From: Aeromicrobium yanjiei
GTDB taxonomy: Bacteria; Actinomycetota; Actinomycetes; Propionibacteriales; Nocardioidaceae
Assembly (NCBI RefSeq): GCF_009649075.1
Contig: NZ_CP045737.1
Location: 806,001-870,000, forward strand
Direction: 5' to 3'
DNA: 64,000 nt
Both the position numbers and the translations under genes were made by a program. This document shows positions 26,327 to 34,445 of this stretch, in pieces (the first letter of the stretch is position 1; every line of letters begins with the position of its first letter). The notes below the pieces were generated by a model. That model was not told where the DNA came from. It ran no database searches and saw nothing but the letters and a program-made list of their open reading frames with translations.

Positions 26327-27504
26327 TCGTCGTGGGCATCGTGACGACCTCGTTGGTCGCCGCCCTGGCGATCTCGCGGCCGTGGGAGTCTGGCGGCACC
26401 ACCTCGGCTTCGGGTGAGGACGCCGCGGTGGTGCCCCCGATGCGCCCCTCCCAGCTCCCCGACGAGACCCGGTCGGTCAGCGTCGACTTCGCGACCGTCG
26501 TCGACCCGGACACCGACTGGTCGCAGGTCGCTGTCCGGCTCGACGAGGCGGGCGCGAACGCGGTCGAGCTCAACGCCGGGCGGATCGAGTTCACCGCCTT
26601 CGACTGGGAGGCCCACCCCGCGGCGGCCGCAGAGCCCGGCACCGACCACCTGGCCCGGGCGGCCCGGGCCCTCCACCGGGCGGCGGACGGGTCGAACCGG
26701 CAGGTCGGCCTGGTCGTCGACACCATGGCACCGAGCTGGCTGGCGGACCACCCGAGCGCCGCCGGGGTCTCCGTCGACGGACGGCGGTCGGTCTACCAGG
26801 CCTCGGCCAGCCAGCTCGTCGACGGCGAGGTCGGCCGACGCCTGGTCGACTACGTCGGCGCGCTGTGCGAGCGCTACGACCCCGCCCAGATCTCGATCAC
26901 CGAGCTCTTCCTCAGCGATTACACGTTCGGCAGCGACGACCGGCGACTCTTCGAGCGGATGACCGGCCGCAGCGGCTGGCCGCGCACCAGCGACGGGTCG
27001 ATCAACGAGGGCGCGTCCAGCATCAAGGCGTGGCGCGCGGCAGTGATCGCCGACCTGCTCGAGCGGATGCGGAAGCGGATGGACGCCACCCGGGACGGTG
27101 CGGGGTCGCGGATCGGCCTCGCGATGGACGTACGGATCGACTGGAAGCACCCGGCCCGCGGCAACCTGCTCAGCGGCCACAACTACGCCGTCCTGCTCGG
27201 CCAGGTCGAGCGCCTGATCCTGTGGGCCTATCTCTACCGCACCCGCCGCCCGAAGGACCTCGACCGGGTGCTCGACCGGCTGGACCAGACCGGGGTCGAC
27301 ATGTCGCGGCTGACGGTGTCGGTCGGGCTCTGGGAGCGACCGCCCGGCACGCGGGTCGGGCCGATCGGCACGTCGCGGTTCCTCGCCGCGCTGCGGGCCG
27401 CGGAGAGCCATGGGATCACCTCGGTCAACGTGACGCCGCTGTCGCTGATGTCGGATCCCTACTGGAAGGCGCTCGCCTCGGTGTGGAACCCCGACGGCAC
27501 CTAG
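26254..27504 (+). CDS. Membrane-anchored TIM-barrel-like protein, possible glycoside hydrolase
   Basis: A 416-residue protein with an N-terminal cytoplasmic stub, one TM helix (about residues 21-40) and a Ser/Gly linker leading to a large outside domain. That domain has alternating strand/helix units resembling a glycoside-hydrolase TIM barrel (SVDFATVVD, GANAVELNAG, QVGLVVDT, ISITELFLSDYTFG, GLAMDVRIDW, VNVTPLSLM), with acidic residues at strand ends that could be catalytic. The family is not recognised with certainty. The 73-bp overlap with the glycosyltransferase gene suggests action on the exported polymer, as PgaB does in poly-GlcNAc systems. Its ATG at 26254 is inside the preceding gene. 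Confidence 0.7.
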   Translation: MEQTGADRNGLGAGTERRRWPWLLIVVGIVTTSLVAALAISRPWESGGTTSASGEDAAVVPPMRPSQLPDETRSVSVDFATVVDPDTDWSQVAVRLDEAGANAVELNAGRIEFTAFDWEAHPAAAAEPGTDHLARAARALHRAADGSNRQVGLVVDTMAPSWLADHPSAAGVSVDGRRSVYQASASQLVDGEVGRRLVDYVGALCERYDPAQISITELFLSDYTFGSDDRRLFERMTGRSGWPRTSDGSINEGASSIKAWRAAVIADLLERMRKRMDATRDGAGSRIGLAMDVRIDWKHPARGNLLSGHNYAVLLGQVERLILWAYLYRTRRPKDLDRVLDRLDQTGVDMSRLTVSVGLWERPPGTRVGPIGTSRFLAALRAAESHGITSVNVTPLSLMSDPYWKALASVWNPDGT

Positions 27505-29162
27505 CCCTGGTGGTCGCCGGGGGCTGCCGCGTCGGGCAGCCGGACGACGACCTCCGTGCCGCGTCCGGGCTCGCTGTCGATCGTGAGCGTGCCGCGGTGC
27601 TCCGACACGAGCGCCTGGACGAGCGTGAGGCCGAGCCCGACGCCCGCGATCCGGCGACGGCGGCTCTCGCGCGAGCGGTAGAAGGGCTCGGTGATGCGGC
27701 GCAGCTCGTCGGGTTCGATCCCCGTGCCGTCGTCGGCGACCCGGATCCGTGCGCCGCGGCCGCCGTCGGGCGCGGGCTCGGCCACCACCTCGACGCGGAC
27801 CTGCCCGCCGGCGTGGCTGAACTTGACGGCGTTCGTGAGGAGGTTGTCGACGACCTGGCCGAGCCGCTGCGGGTCCGAGACGAGCGGCACGCTGTCGTCG
27901 CCCGACAGCTCCAGCGTCACGGCGGCGGCGTCCGCGATCGGCCGGACGCTGGCGAGCGCCGCCCGCACCACCTCGACGGCGTCGACCTCCTCGTGGGCCA
28001 TCCGCTCGCCGGCGGCCAGGCGGGCGCTGAGGAGCAGGTCGTCGACGAGGCCGCGGAGGCGGCGGGTGTTGCGGGCCAGCACCTCGACGTACTCGCGCTG
28101 CTCCGTCGTGAGCCCGGCGGGATCGAGCCGCAGCAGGTCGACGTAGCCGAGGATCGAGACCAACGGCGTGCGCAGCTCGTGGGTGACCAGGCCGATGAAC
28201 TGCTCCTGCCGCTCCTCCTCCTCCTCGCGTGCGGTCACGTCGGTCGCGACGACGAGATAGCCCTCCGGCTCCGGCGAGGCCGGGCCCGGCCCCGACGCAG
28301 GCTCCGCCGCATTGCCCGGTCGGGGCGTCACGACGTACTCCACGACGCGCGCGGATCCGCCGATCGACCGTCGCCACTGCGAGACGTGGGAGCCGCCGTC
28401 GGCCGCCGCCCCGACGAGCCCGGCCAGCGATGCGCCGTCCTCGCCCATCAGCCGGGTCAGCTCGGTGCCCACCAGGCGGTCGGCGGGAGCCTCGAAGAGC
28501 CGCTCGGCACCACTGCTCGCCGCCACCAGGCGGCCGGTCGCGTCGGTCGCCATGATCGCCTGCTCGGACGCGGCGGACATGATGCTGCGCATCAGGTCCT
28601 CGGCCGCCGCCAGGCTGCGCTCGTGCCGGCGGACGATGGAGATCATCGCGTGGCTGTGGACCATCAGGGCGCAGATCATCAGCGCGGTGACCGCGCCGTG
28701 CAGCACGGGGTAGAACCGGTCGTCGGTGAGGAACACCGGGGCGAAGCAGGCGAGGGTGACGGCGAGGAGTCCCGCGAGGAGCGAAAGGAGGCCGGGGACC
28801 AGCGCGAGAGCGATGCCGGGGATGAAGAGCAGCACGGCGACCGAGCCGCTTCGGTCCCCGCTGCCGAGGTCGAGCAGGGACACGGCGAGGATCTGGCCGA
28901 GGGGGAGCAGCAGCATCCACTCGCCCGGCCAGCGCGCAGGCCGCGCCAGGCTCGCCAGCGCCTGGACCGTGAGGCTCACCGCGACCGCGGCGACGACGAG
29001 CGGGCCGCGAGTGGGCAAGGGGATATTGGAGACGATCAGGGCCACCAGGACGACCAGCAGGGTGAACGGCAGGTGGCGCCAGCCCGACGCGTCCGGCGTC
29101 GGCCAAGCGTCAGCGACCCGGCGGGTCAGCTCGCGCACCCGCGTGCCGCCCACCGTGGGCAT
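27501..29162 (-). CDS. Sensor histidine kinase with PAS-like domain
   Basis: A 553-residue kinase. About six hydrophobic segments occupy residues 30-185, then a PAS-like domain (about 200-310), a HisKA helix with phospho-acceptor H328 (VTHELRTPL), and an HATPase domain with N-box (LLTNAVKF), DDGTGI and GVGLGLTL. It is translated from ATG 29162, which overlaps the stop of the response-regulator gene (TGATG), so the two form a system. Its 3' end overlaps the convergent TIM-barrel gene by 4 bp, a tight layout that supports a link to the polysaccharide genes. Confidence 0.9.
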   Translation of the reverse strand: MPTVGGTRVRELTRRVADAWPTPDASGWRHLPFTLLVVLVALIVSNIPLPTRGPLVVAAVAVSLTVQALASLARPARWPGEWMLLLPLGQILAVSLLDLGSGDRSGSVAVLLFIPGIALALVPGLLSLLAGLLAVTLACFAPVFLTDDRFYPVLHGAVTALMICALMVHSHAMISIVRRHERSLAAAEDLMRSIMSAASEQAIMATDATGRLVAASSGAERLFEAPADRLVGTELTRLMGEDGASLAGLVGAAADGGSHVSQWRRSIGGSARVVEYVVTPRPGNAAEPASGPGPASPEPEGYLVVATDVTAREEEEERQEQFIGLVTHELRTPLVSILGYVDLLRLDPAGLTTEQREYVEVLARNTRRLRGLVDDLLLSARLAAGERMAHEEVDAVEVVRAALASVRPIADAAAVTLELSGDDSVPLVSDPQRLGQVVDNLLTNAVKFSHAGGQVRVEVVAEPAPDGGRGARIRVADDGTGIEPDELRRITEPFYRSRESRRRRIAGVGLGLTLVQALVSEHRGTLTIDSEPGRGTEVVVRLPDAAAPGDHQG

Positions 29163-30238
29163 CAGCCGACGCCACCATGGGCGGTGTCGGACGCGGAGTC
29201 GTCCACGGCGTGCGTCGCCCGCACGGTGGTCGTGGCGCGCACCGTCTGGGTCACCCGGACGGTCTCGAGCGGCTCCGCCGACAGGGCTCTGCTGAAGCGG
29301 GCCCAGTAGCGCGCGGTCGCGCGGACCACGTCGGGCTGGATGTAGTCGCGATGCCTCTGGGAGACGAAGGCGGCGAGCATCTCGAGCTTGGCGTCGATGA
29401 AACCGTCGACGGTGACGAAGCGGTTGGGTCGGAAGTCGACGGTGGACGACGGGCTCTGGAAGCACCACAGGTCGGCCACCGACCGCGCGCCGACCTCCAC
29501 GGCGTCGTGCACAGCGCGGTGGTCCTGGTGGCGGTCGTGGATGCCGTGGGTGTAGATGCGGTCGGGGTCGACCTCCGCGACGGCCTGCTCGACGGCCCGG
29601 ATCAGGCCGTCCGCGGGTGACATCCGGGTGTCGGCGAAGTCCAGGTGGATCAGCCGGGCACCGATCACGGCGGCCGCGTGCATCGCCTCCTGGTGGCGGA
29701 CGTCGGTGCTCCCGCCGACCGCGCCGCCGGACAGGATGAGCGTGGTGAGCTCGTCGCCCGCCGCCGCGTGGGCCGCGAGGGTCGCACCCACCCCGAGCTC
29801 GACGTCGTCGGGGTGGGCACCGATCGCCAGCACCCGCAGCCGGGACGGGGCCTGGCGGCTGCGGGCCAGCTGCGCCAGGTCGCGGACACGCCTGACCAGG
29901 TCCTCGGCCCCGATCGGCTTGGCGACGAAGTCATCGGCGTCCTCGCGGAGCGCCTCGACAGCGTGGTCGAAGGTCGGATAGGCGGTGAGGATCAGGATCG
30001 CGACGCTCGGGTTGATCGCGCGGAGCTCCGGCAGCGCCTGCAACCCCGAGCGGCCCGGGAGCCGGATGTCGGCCACGAGCACGTCGTAGCCGTGCCGGCG
30101 CATCGCCGCGACGGCCTCGTCGGCGGTGCCCGCCAGGTCGACCTCCATCCCGCCGAGTCGCTGGAGGCTGGCGCGCATGAAGTTGGCCGCGTCGCGGTCG
30201 TCCTCGAGCACGAGCACCCGGATCGCTGCCTCGGCCAT
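29162..30238 (-). CDS. Response regulator receiver fused to a PIG-L (LmbE-like) deacetylase
   Basis: A 358-residue fusion. Residues 1-125 form a receiver domain with acidic pocket E12-D13-D14, phospho-acceptor D57 (VADIRLPG) and conserved K107. Residues of about 134-340 form a PIG-L zinc deacetylase with AHPDDVELG (H142, D144, D145) and H237-x-x-H240. PIG-L enzymes remove N-acetyl groups from GlcNAc-type substrates. The output of this two-component system would therefore be enzymatic rather than DNA binding. ATG 30238 follows a strong GAGGGGG site; upstream in-frame codons lack one. Confidence 0.9.
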   Translation of the reverse strand: MAEAAIRVLVLEDDRDAANFMRASLQRLGGMEVDLAGTADEAVAAMRRHGYDVLVADIRLPGRSGLQALPELRAINPSVAILILTAYPTFDHAVEALREDADDFVAKPIGAEDLVRRVRDLAQLARSRQAPSRLRVLAIGAHPDDVELGVGATLAAHAAAGDELTTLILSGGAVGGSTDVRHQEAMHAAAVIGARLIHLDFADTRMSPADGLIRAVEQAVAEVDPDRIYTHGIHDRHQDHRAVHDAVEVGARSVADLWCFQSPSSTVDFRPNRFVTVDGFIDAKLEMLAAFVSQRHRDYIQPDVVRATARYWARFSRALSAEPLETVRVTQTVRATTTVRATHAVDDSASDTAHGGVG

Positions 30239-30266
30239 GGTTCCCCCTCGCGGACGACCTGGTTCC

Positions 30267-30272
30267 ACCTTA
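30267..30272 (-). promoter_or_regulatory. Candidate -10 box of the receiver-PIG-L/kinase operon
   Basis: TAAGGT on the minus strand lies about 28 nt upstream of ATG 30238; the leader would carry the GAGGGGG ribosome-binding site. Confidence 0.4.
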
Positions 30273-30328
30273 CGCCGAGTCCAGAGGCATCCGAGGCGAC
30301 GACGTAGCGGCAGCGTGCGCCGCGCGAC

Positions 30329-31405
30329 CTAGGCCTGGTCGAGGGTGGGGTAGTCGGTGTAGCCCTCGGCGCCGCCGCCGTAGAACGTGTCGGGGTTCGG
30401 CTCGTTGAGCTCCGCACCGGTGCGCCAACGGGTCACCAGGTCGGGGTTCGCGAGGAACGGCCGGCCGACCGCGACGAGATCGGCCAGTCCGCCGCCGACG
30501 ATCTGCTCGACCTGCTCGAGGTCGGTGACCTCGGCGAAGCCCGTGTTGGCGATGAACGTCCCACCGAAGCGGCTGCGCAGGTCCTGCGTGAGCTCGGCGG
30601 TCGGGGCGGCGAGCACGCTGAGGTACGCCAGCCCCATGGGCGCGAGCCTGTCGACCAGGTGGGTGTACGTCGCCCGGACGTCGGCCGCGTCCTCCTCGAC
30701 GGCGCCCTGGATGTTGTGGGCGGGGGAGATGCGGATGCCCACCCGGTCGGCGCCGATCGCGTCGGCGACGGCAGCGGTGACCTCGAGCGTCAGGCGGGCG
30801 CGGTTGACGGGGGACCCGCCGTACTGGTCGGTGCGCTCGTTCGTGGACGGCGCGAGGAACTGGTGCAGCAGGTAGCCGTTGGCGGAGTGGATCTCGACGC
30901 CGTCGAGCCCGGCCTCGATCGCGCAGCGGGCCGCGTGGACGAACTCCTCCACGATGCCCGGGATCTCGTCGGTTCCCAGCGCGCGGGGGACCACGTGGTC
31001 GACCGATCCGTGCGCGGTGACCATCGAGCCGGGGGCGGGGATCGCGCTCGGCGCGACGGTCTCGCGGCCCGCCTTGTTGTCGGGGTGGGCGATGCGCCCC
31101 ACGTGCATGAGCTGCACGACGATGCGACCGCCGCGCTCGTGGACCGCGTCGGCGACCGCGCGCCAGCCCTCGACCTGCTCGGGGGTGTGGATGCCGGGCG
31201 TGTCGAGATAGCCCTGGCCGACCGCGCTCGGCTGCGTGCCCTCGCTGATGATCAGGCCGGCGCCCGCGCGCTGGGCGTAGTAGGTCACCGCGATGTCACG
31301 CGGAACCTGGTGCTCGCCCGCGCGGTTGCGGGTGAGCGGCGCCATCACGAAGCGCTGCGGGAGGTCCCAGGTGCCGACCTTGATGGGCTCGAAGACGTCA
31401 GTCAT
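30329..31405 (-). CDS. Old Yellow Enzyme family ene-reductase
   Basis: A 358-residue FMN-dependent flavoprotein of the NemA/alkene-reductase branch. Diagnostic parts include the opening MAPLTRNRA, the FMN-site GTQPSAVGQGY region, the EIHSANGYLLHQFLAP barrel strand and DQYGGS. These enzymes reduce activated C=C bonds or nitro compounds with NAD(P)H. A GAGGAAC ribosome-binding site precedes the ATG. It appears to be monocistronic; the physiological substrate is unknown. Confidence 0.93.
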   Translation of the reverse strand: MTDVFEPIKVGTWDLPQRFVMAPLTRNRAGEHQVPRDIAVTYYAQRAGAGLIISEGTQPSAVGQGYLDTPGIHTPEQVEGWRAVADAVHERGGRIVVQLMHVGRIAHPDNKAGRETVAPSAIPAPGSMVTAHGSVDHVVPRALGTDEIPGIVEEFVHAARCAIEAGLDGVEIHSANGYLLHQFLAPSTNERTDQYGGSPVNRARLTLEVTAAVADAIGADRVGIRISPAHNIQGAVEEDAADVRATYTHLVDRLAPMGLAYLSVLAAPTAELTQDLRSRFGGTFIANTGFAEVTDLEQVEQIVGGGLADLVAVGRPFLANPDLVTRWRTGAELNEPNPDTFYGGGAEGYTDYPTLDQA

Positions 31406-31544
31406 GCGTGTTCCTCACAGTTGCGAAGGACGCCGCCGATGGACGCGCGCCTCTACGGGTCAACGCCGGGCACAGGGGCGCATTCCGCCTGCGGTCTGTG
31501 GGAAACCAGACACGATCTCAGGATGCGAGGGCACCCCGTCCGTG

Positions 31545-32372
31545 TCAGGAGCCGTAGCCCTCGCGATAGGTGGGACACGTGGGGACCCAGCCGGTCGCCC
31601 GGAGGCGGGCGTTGGACAGCCGCCGGCCGTGGGCCTGCGCCGGATCGGTCACCGGTGGTGCGGGGACGTCCAGGCCGCGGGCGAGGTGGGCGGCCACGTC
31701 GCCCAGCAGGGCCGGCTCGTCGTCGGTGCCGAGGTAGAGCGGGCCGGGCGTCTCGTCGAGCGTGAGCAGGTGCACCGCGGCAGCGGCCGCGTCGTCGCGG
31801 TGGATGCGGTTGGTCCAGCGGTTCGGATCGGTGACCTCGCCTGCCCGTACCTGTTGGAGGAGCCGTGGCTCGCCGTGGCCGTAGAGGCCCGAGAGCCGCA
31901 GGACGGTGCCGCCCGGCACCCGTCGGGCGAAGAGCCGCTCGGCCTCGAGCAGCATCTCGGCCGGACCGTCCGACGGCAGCGGTGTCGTGGTCTCGTCGAG
32001 CGGCTCCGCGGACGTCGCGTCGCCGTAGACCCCCGTGGAGGAGATCAGCACGGCCCGCCGGGGCACCTGGCCGGCCGCGTCGATCGCGTCGAGGGCGCGC
32101 CCCATCCCGTCGACGTACGTCGCGCGGTAGGCCTCCTCGGTGCGCGGGCGTGCCGTCAACGTCACCACCAGGAGGTCCAGCGCGAGCGGTGGCAGGTGGG
32201 GGACGTCGCGGGTCAGATCGGCGGCGACCCCGTGAAGGGGAGGGGGGACCAGCTCGGCACGTCGCCGGATCGCGACCACGTCGTGCCCGCGCGCAGCGAG
32301 CCGAAGGCCGATGTCGGCGCCCAGGTCGCCGCAGCCGACCAGCAGGACGTCAGGCAGGTTGTCCCCGGCCAT
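31545..32372 (-). CDS. NAD(P)-binding epimerase/reductase-like protein (extended SDR)
   Basis: A 275-residue Rossmann protein with the nucleotide-binding start LLVGCGDLGADIG, an SSTGVYGD active-site-like strand, and the late SNARLRATGW segment of extended-SDR proteins similar to YeeZ. The catalytic Tyr of classical SDRs may be the Tyr of VYGD. It starts at ATG 32372, overlapping the stop of the SCO1664-like gene (TGATG), so it is coupled to that cassette. The substrate is unknown. Confidence 0.82.
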   Translation of the reverse strand: MAGDNLPDVLLVGCGDLGADIGLRLAARGHDVVAIRRRAELVPPPLHGVAADLTRDVPHLPPLALDLLVVTLTARPRTEEAYRATYVDGMGRALDAIDAAGQVPRRAVLISSTGVYGDATSAEPLDETTTPLPSDGPAEMLLEAERLFARRVPGGTVLRLSGLYGHGEPRLLQQVRAGEVTDPNRWTNRIHRDDAAAAAVHLLTLDETPGPLYLGTDDEPALLGDVAAHLARGLDVPAPPVTDPAQAHGRRLSNARLRATGWVPTCPTYREGYGS

Positions 32373-33139
32373 CAGAACGGGGGCCAGGGGATCGCCGGCA
32401 TCTCGCCTCGCGGCGACGGGAAGCGCCGGGTGCGCAGCAGGCGCTCGCAGCGACCGATGAGGGACGCGACCTCGAAGGGCTGGACCAGCGGCGCGAGAGC
32501 CGAGGCCAGGTCTCCGTCGAGCGCCTGACGTACGCGCTCGACCCCGTCGAGCTCGTACGCGGAGAGCTCCTCGTCGATCCACCCCCAGAGGACGGTGCGC
32601 AGCTTGTTCTCGGCATGGAAGGTCAGTCCGTGGTCGATCCCGTACCGGTGGCCGTCGGGCATCGCCAGGACGTGTCCGCCCTTGCGGTCGGCGTTGTTGA
32701 CGACGATGTCGAACACCGCCATGCGGCGAAGGCCGGGGGAGTCCTCGTGGATCAGGGACACCGGGCGGTCGTGGCCGTCGTAGCCGTCGAACACGTGGCG
32801 CCAACCCTGCTCCGGCACCTGGTCGCTCGGCACCAGGTCCACCGCGGCCTGATCGGGGTCGACGTCCTGCCAGAGCTGGACCATCCCGCGGCCGAGGGGT
32901 CCCTCGCGCAGCCACGTACGCGGCACGATGTCCCAGCCCAGCACCTCCGAGACGAGGTAGGCCGCGAGCTCGCGGTGGGCCAGGCAGCCGTCGGGGAAGT
33001 CCCAGAGCGGTCGTTCGCCCGAGACCGGCTTGTAGACGACGGCGACGTCGCCGATCTGGCCGACGAACGTCGCATTGGACGCCGGCATGACGCGGCCCGT
33101 GATCTCCAGGTCGCCGTCGAGGTCGAGGCCGGTCGTCAC
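32372..33139 (-). CDS. SCO1664 family protein (PI3/4-kinase-like fold)
   Basis: A 255-residue protein of a conserved actinobacterial family. It shows kinase-like features: VVYKPVSGERPLWDFP with a candidate ATP-binding Lys, then VFDIVVNNADRKGGH as a catalytic-loop-like segment, and GIDHGLTFH. The biochemical function is unknown. It is typically found beside a DUF3090 gene and a histidine-phosphatase gene, as here; its ATG overlaps the DUF3090 stop by 4 nt. Confidence 0.87.
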   Translation of the reverse strand: MTTGLDLDGDLEITGRVMPASNATFVGQIGDVAVVYKPVSGERPLWDFPDGCLAHRELAAYLVSEVLGWDIVPRTWLREGPLGRGMVQLWQDVDPDQAAVDLVPSDQVPEQGWRHVFDGYDGHDRPVSLIHEDSPGLRRMAVFDIVVNNADRKGGHVLAMPDGHRYGIDHGLTFHAENKLRTVLWGWIDEELSAYELDGVERVRQALDGDLASALAPLVQPFEVASLIGRCERLLRTRRFPSPRGEMPAIPWPPF

Positions 33140-33696
33140 CGGAACCCTTCGGGCAGCTCGCAGACGTGCTCCTCGGAGTCCATCGGCAGGCTGCAGAGCG
33201 GGCAGATCGGGCGACCCGCGCCGACGACCTCGCGCGTCCGCTTGGAGAACGCGCGGGCGCTGCCCACCGGGATGCGGACGACCAGCACCTCCTCGGGCTC
33301 CACCTCGGCCAGGTCGATGGTCTCGAGCTCCTCGGCGTCGACGACGAGGATCGGGAACGCCTCGATCACGATCTGGGCGGTGGTCGGGTCCCAGCCGAGG
33401 CTCATGGCGCCCGCCCGGAACTCCTCCTCGACGGGCTGCTCGAGCGGGTCGTTGTCGACGAGGGCGGCGGGGGTGAGCGCCGGGACGCTGAACGGATTGC
33501 CGTCCTCGGCCATCAGCCCGTCGAGGACCTCCTCGATCTTCTCGGCGAGGGCAGCGGCCTGCTCCTTCTCGATGCCGACGCTGACGACCCGCTTGCCCGC
33601 GCGGGCCTGGAGGAAGAACGTCCGGGCGCCGGGTTCGCCGACGGTGCCGACGACGAAACGGTCCGGCCAGTCGAATCCGTGGACGAGGGGTGGCAT
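33136..33696 (-). CDS. DUF3090 family protein
   Basis: A 186-residue member of an actinobacterial family with the start MPPLVHGFDWPDRFVVGTVG and a C-terminal CPLCSLPMDSEEHVC motif, whose three cysteines and His could form a zinc ribbon. Function is unknown. The ATG at 33696 lies 7 nt after TAACAT, giving a leaderless start; an upstream in-frame ATG at 33705 overlaps that box. It is the first of three overlapping genes (DUF3090, SCO1664, SDR). Confidence 0.88.
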   Translation of the reverse strand: MPPLVHGFDWPDRFVVGTVGEPGARTFFLQARAGKRVVSVGIEKEQAAALAEKIEEVLDGLMAEDGNPFSVPALTPAALVDNDPLEQPVEEEFRAGAMSLGWDPTTAQIVIEAFPILVVDAEELETIDLAEVEPEEVLVVRIPVGSARAFSKRTREVVGAGRPICPLCSLPMDSEEHVCELPEGFR

Positions 33697-33703
33697 GCGG
33701 TCC

Positions 33704-33709
33704 ATGTTA
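33704..33709 (-). promoter_or_regulatory. -10 box of the DUF3090 gene (leaderless)
   Basis: TAACAT on the minus strand is 7 nt before ATG 33696 and overlaps the stop codon of the phosphatase gene upstream, so the DUF3090 genes can be transcribed on their own. Confidence 0.5.
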
Positions 33710-34402
33710 GGCGGGCCCACCCGGGCCCGCCCCGCCACCGACCTGGGCGTCCTCCGCGGGGGGAGCCGCTCGCAGCCAGGACAGGTCGCCCGCGTCGGTG
33801 TTCGTCGCCACGACGTCGGGACGCGCGGCGCCGTAGCGCACGATCGAGACCGACGCGGGGTTGACGTTGATGCGCTGGAACAGGTCCAGGTGCATGCCCA
33901 GGGCGTCCGCGAGGATCGCCTTGATGATGTCGCCGTGGCTGACCGCGGCCCAGACCGCGCCGGGTCCGTGCTCGGCCTCGAACGCCGCGTCGTGCCGCCT
34001 GATCGCGGCGACCGACCGTGCCTGCATCGCCGGCAGCGACTCCCCGCCGGGGAAGACCGCAGCGGACGGCTGGCCCTGCACGACCTTCCAGAGATCCTCC
34101 TTGGCCAGGTCCTTGAGCGCGCGGCCCTGCCACTCGCCGTAGTCGCACTCGGTGATGCCCTTGTCGACCGAGGTGACGGGGGAGCCGTCCTGGTGCTGCA
34201 GGATTGCGCGGGCGGTCTGTCGACACCGCTCGAGCGGGCTCGTGACGACGCCGACCAGCGGGACGACGGCCAGACGCTCACCCGTGCGGGCGGCCTGCGT
34301 GCGACCGGTCTCGTCGAGCCGGACCCCGGCCGTCCGGCCGGCGAGGACGCCACTCGCATTGGCGGTGGTGCGTCCGTGCCGGACGAGGATGACGGTGGCC
34401 AT
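33707..34402 (-). CDS. Histidine phosphatase family protein (MSMEG_4193 type)
   Basis: A 231-residue member of the phosphoglycerate-mutase-like superfamily with the catalytic LVRHGRT motif near the N-terminus, TSPLERCRQTA, E in ITECDYGEWQG and the second catalytic His in VSHGD. It belongs to the branch that accompanies DUF3090 and SCO1664 genes in actinobacteria; its substrate is not established. The ATG is 7 nt from a TACGAT -10 box, and the gene is divergent from a cyclase. Confidence 0.9.
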   Translation of the reverse strand: MATVILVRHGRTTANASGVLAGRTAGVRLDETGRTQAARTGERLAVVPLVGVVTSPLERCRQTARAILQHQDGSPVTSVDKGITECDYGEWQGRALKDLAKEDLWKVVQGQPSAAVFPGGESLPAMQARSVAAIRRHDAAFEAEHGPGAVWAAVSHGDIIKAILADALGMHLDLFQRINVNPASVSIVRYGAARPDVVATNTDAGDLSWLRAAPPAEDAQVGGGAGPGGPA

Positions 34403-34409
34403 GCGGCTG

Positions 34410-34415
34410 ATCGTA
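34410..34415 (-). promoter_or_regulatory. -10 box of the histidine phosphatase gene (leaderless)
   Basis: TACGAT on the minus strand ends 7 nt before ATG 34402. It stands back to back with the cyclase -10 box 18 bp away. Confidence 0.6.
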
Positions 34416-34433
34416 GACGGCCCACGAAGCCGC

Positions 34434-34439
34434 TACGGT
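34434..34439 (+). promoter_or_regulatory. -10 box of the cyclase gene (leaderless)
   Basis: TACGGT ends 6 nt before GTG 34446. This supports the GTG as the true start, even though the reading frame is open further upstream. Confidence 0.5.
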
Positions 34440-34445
34440 GGTGCC

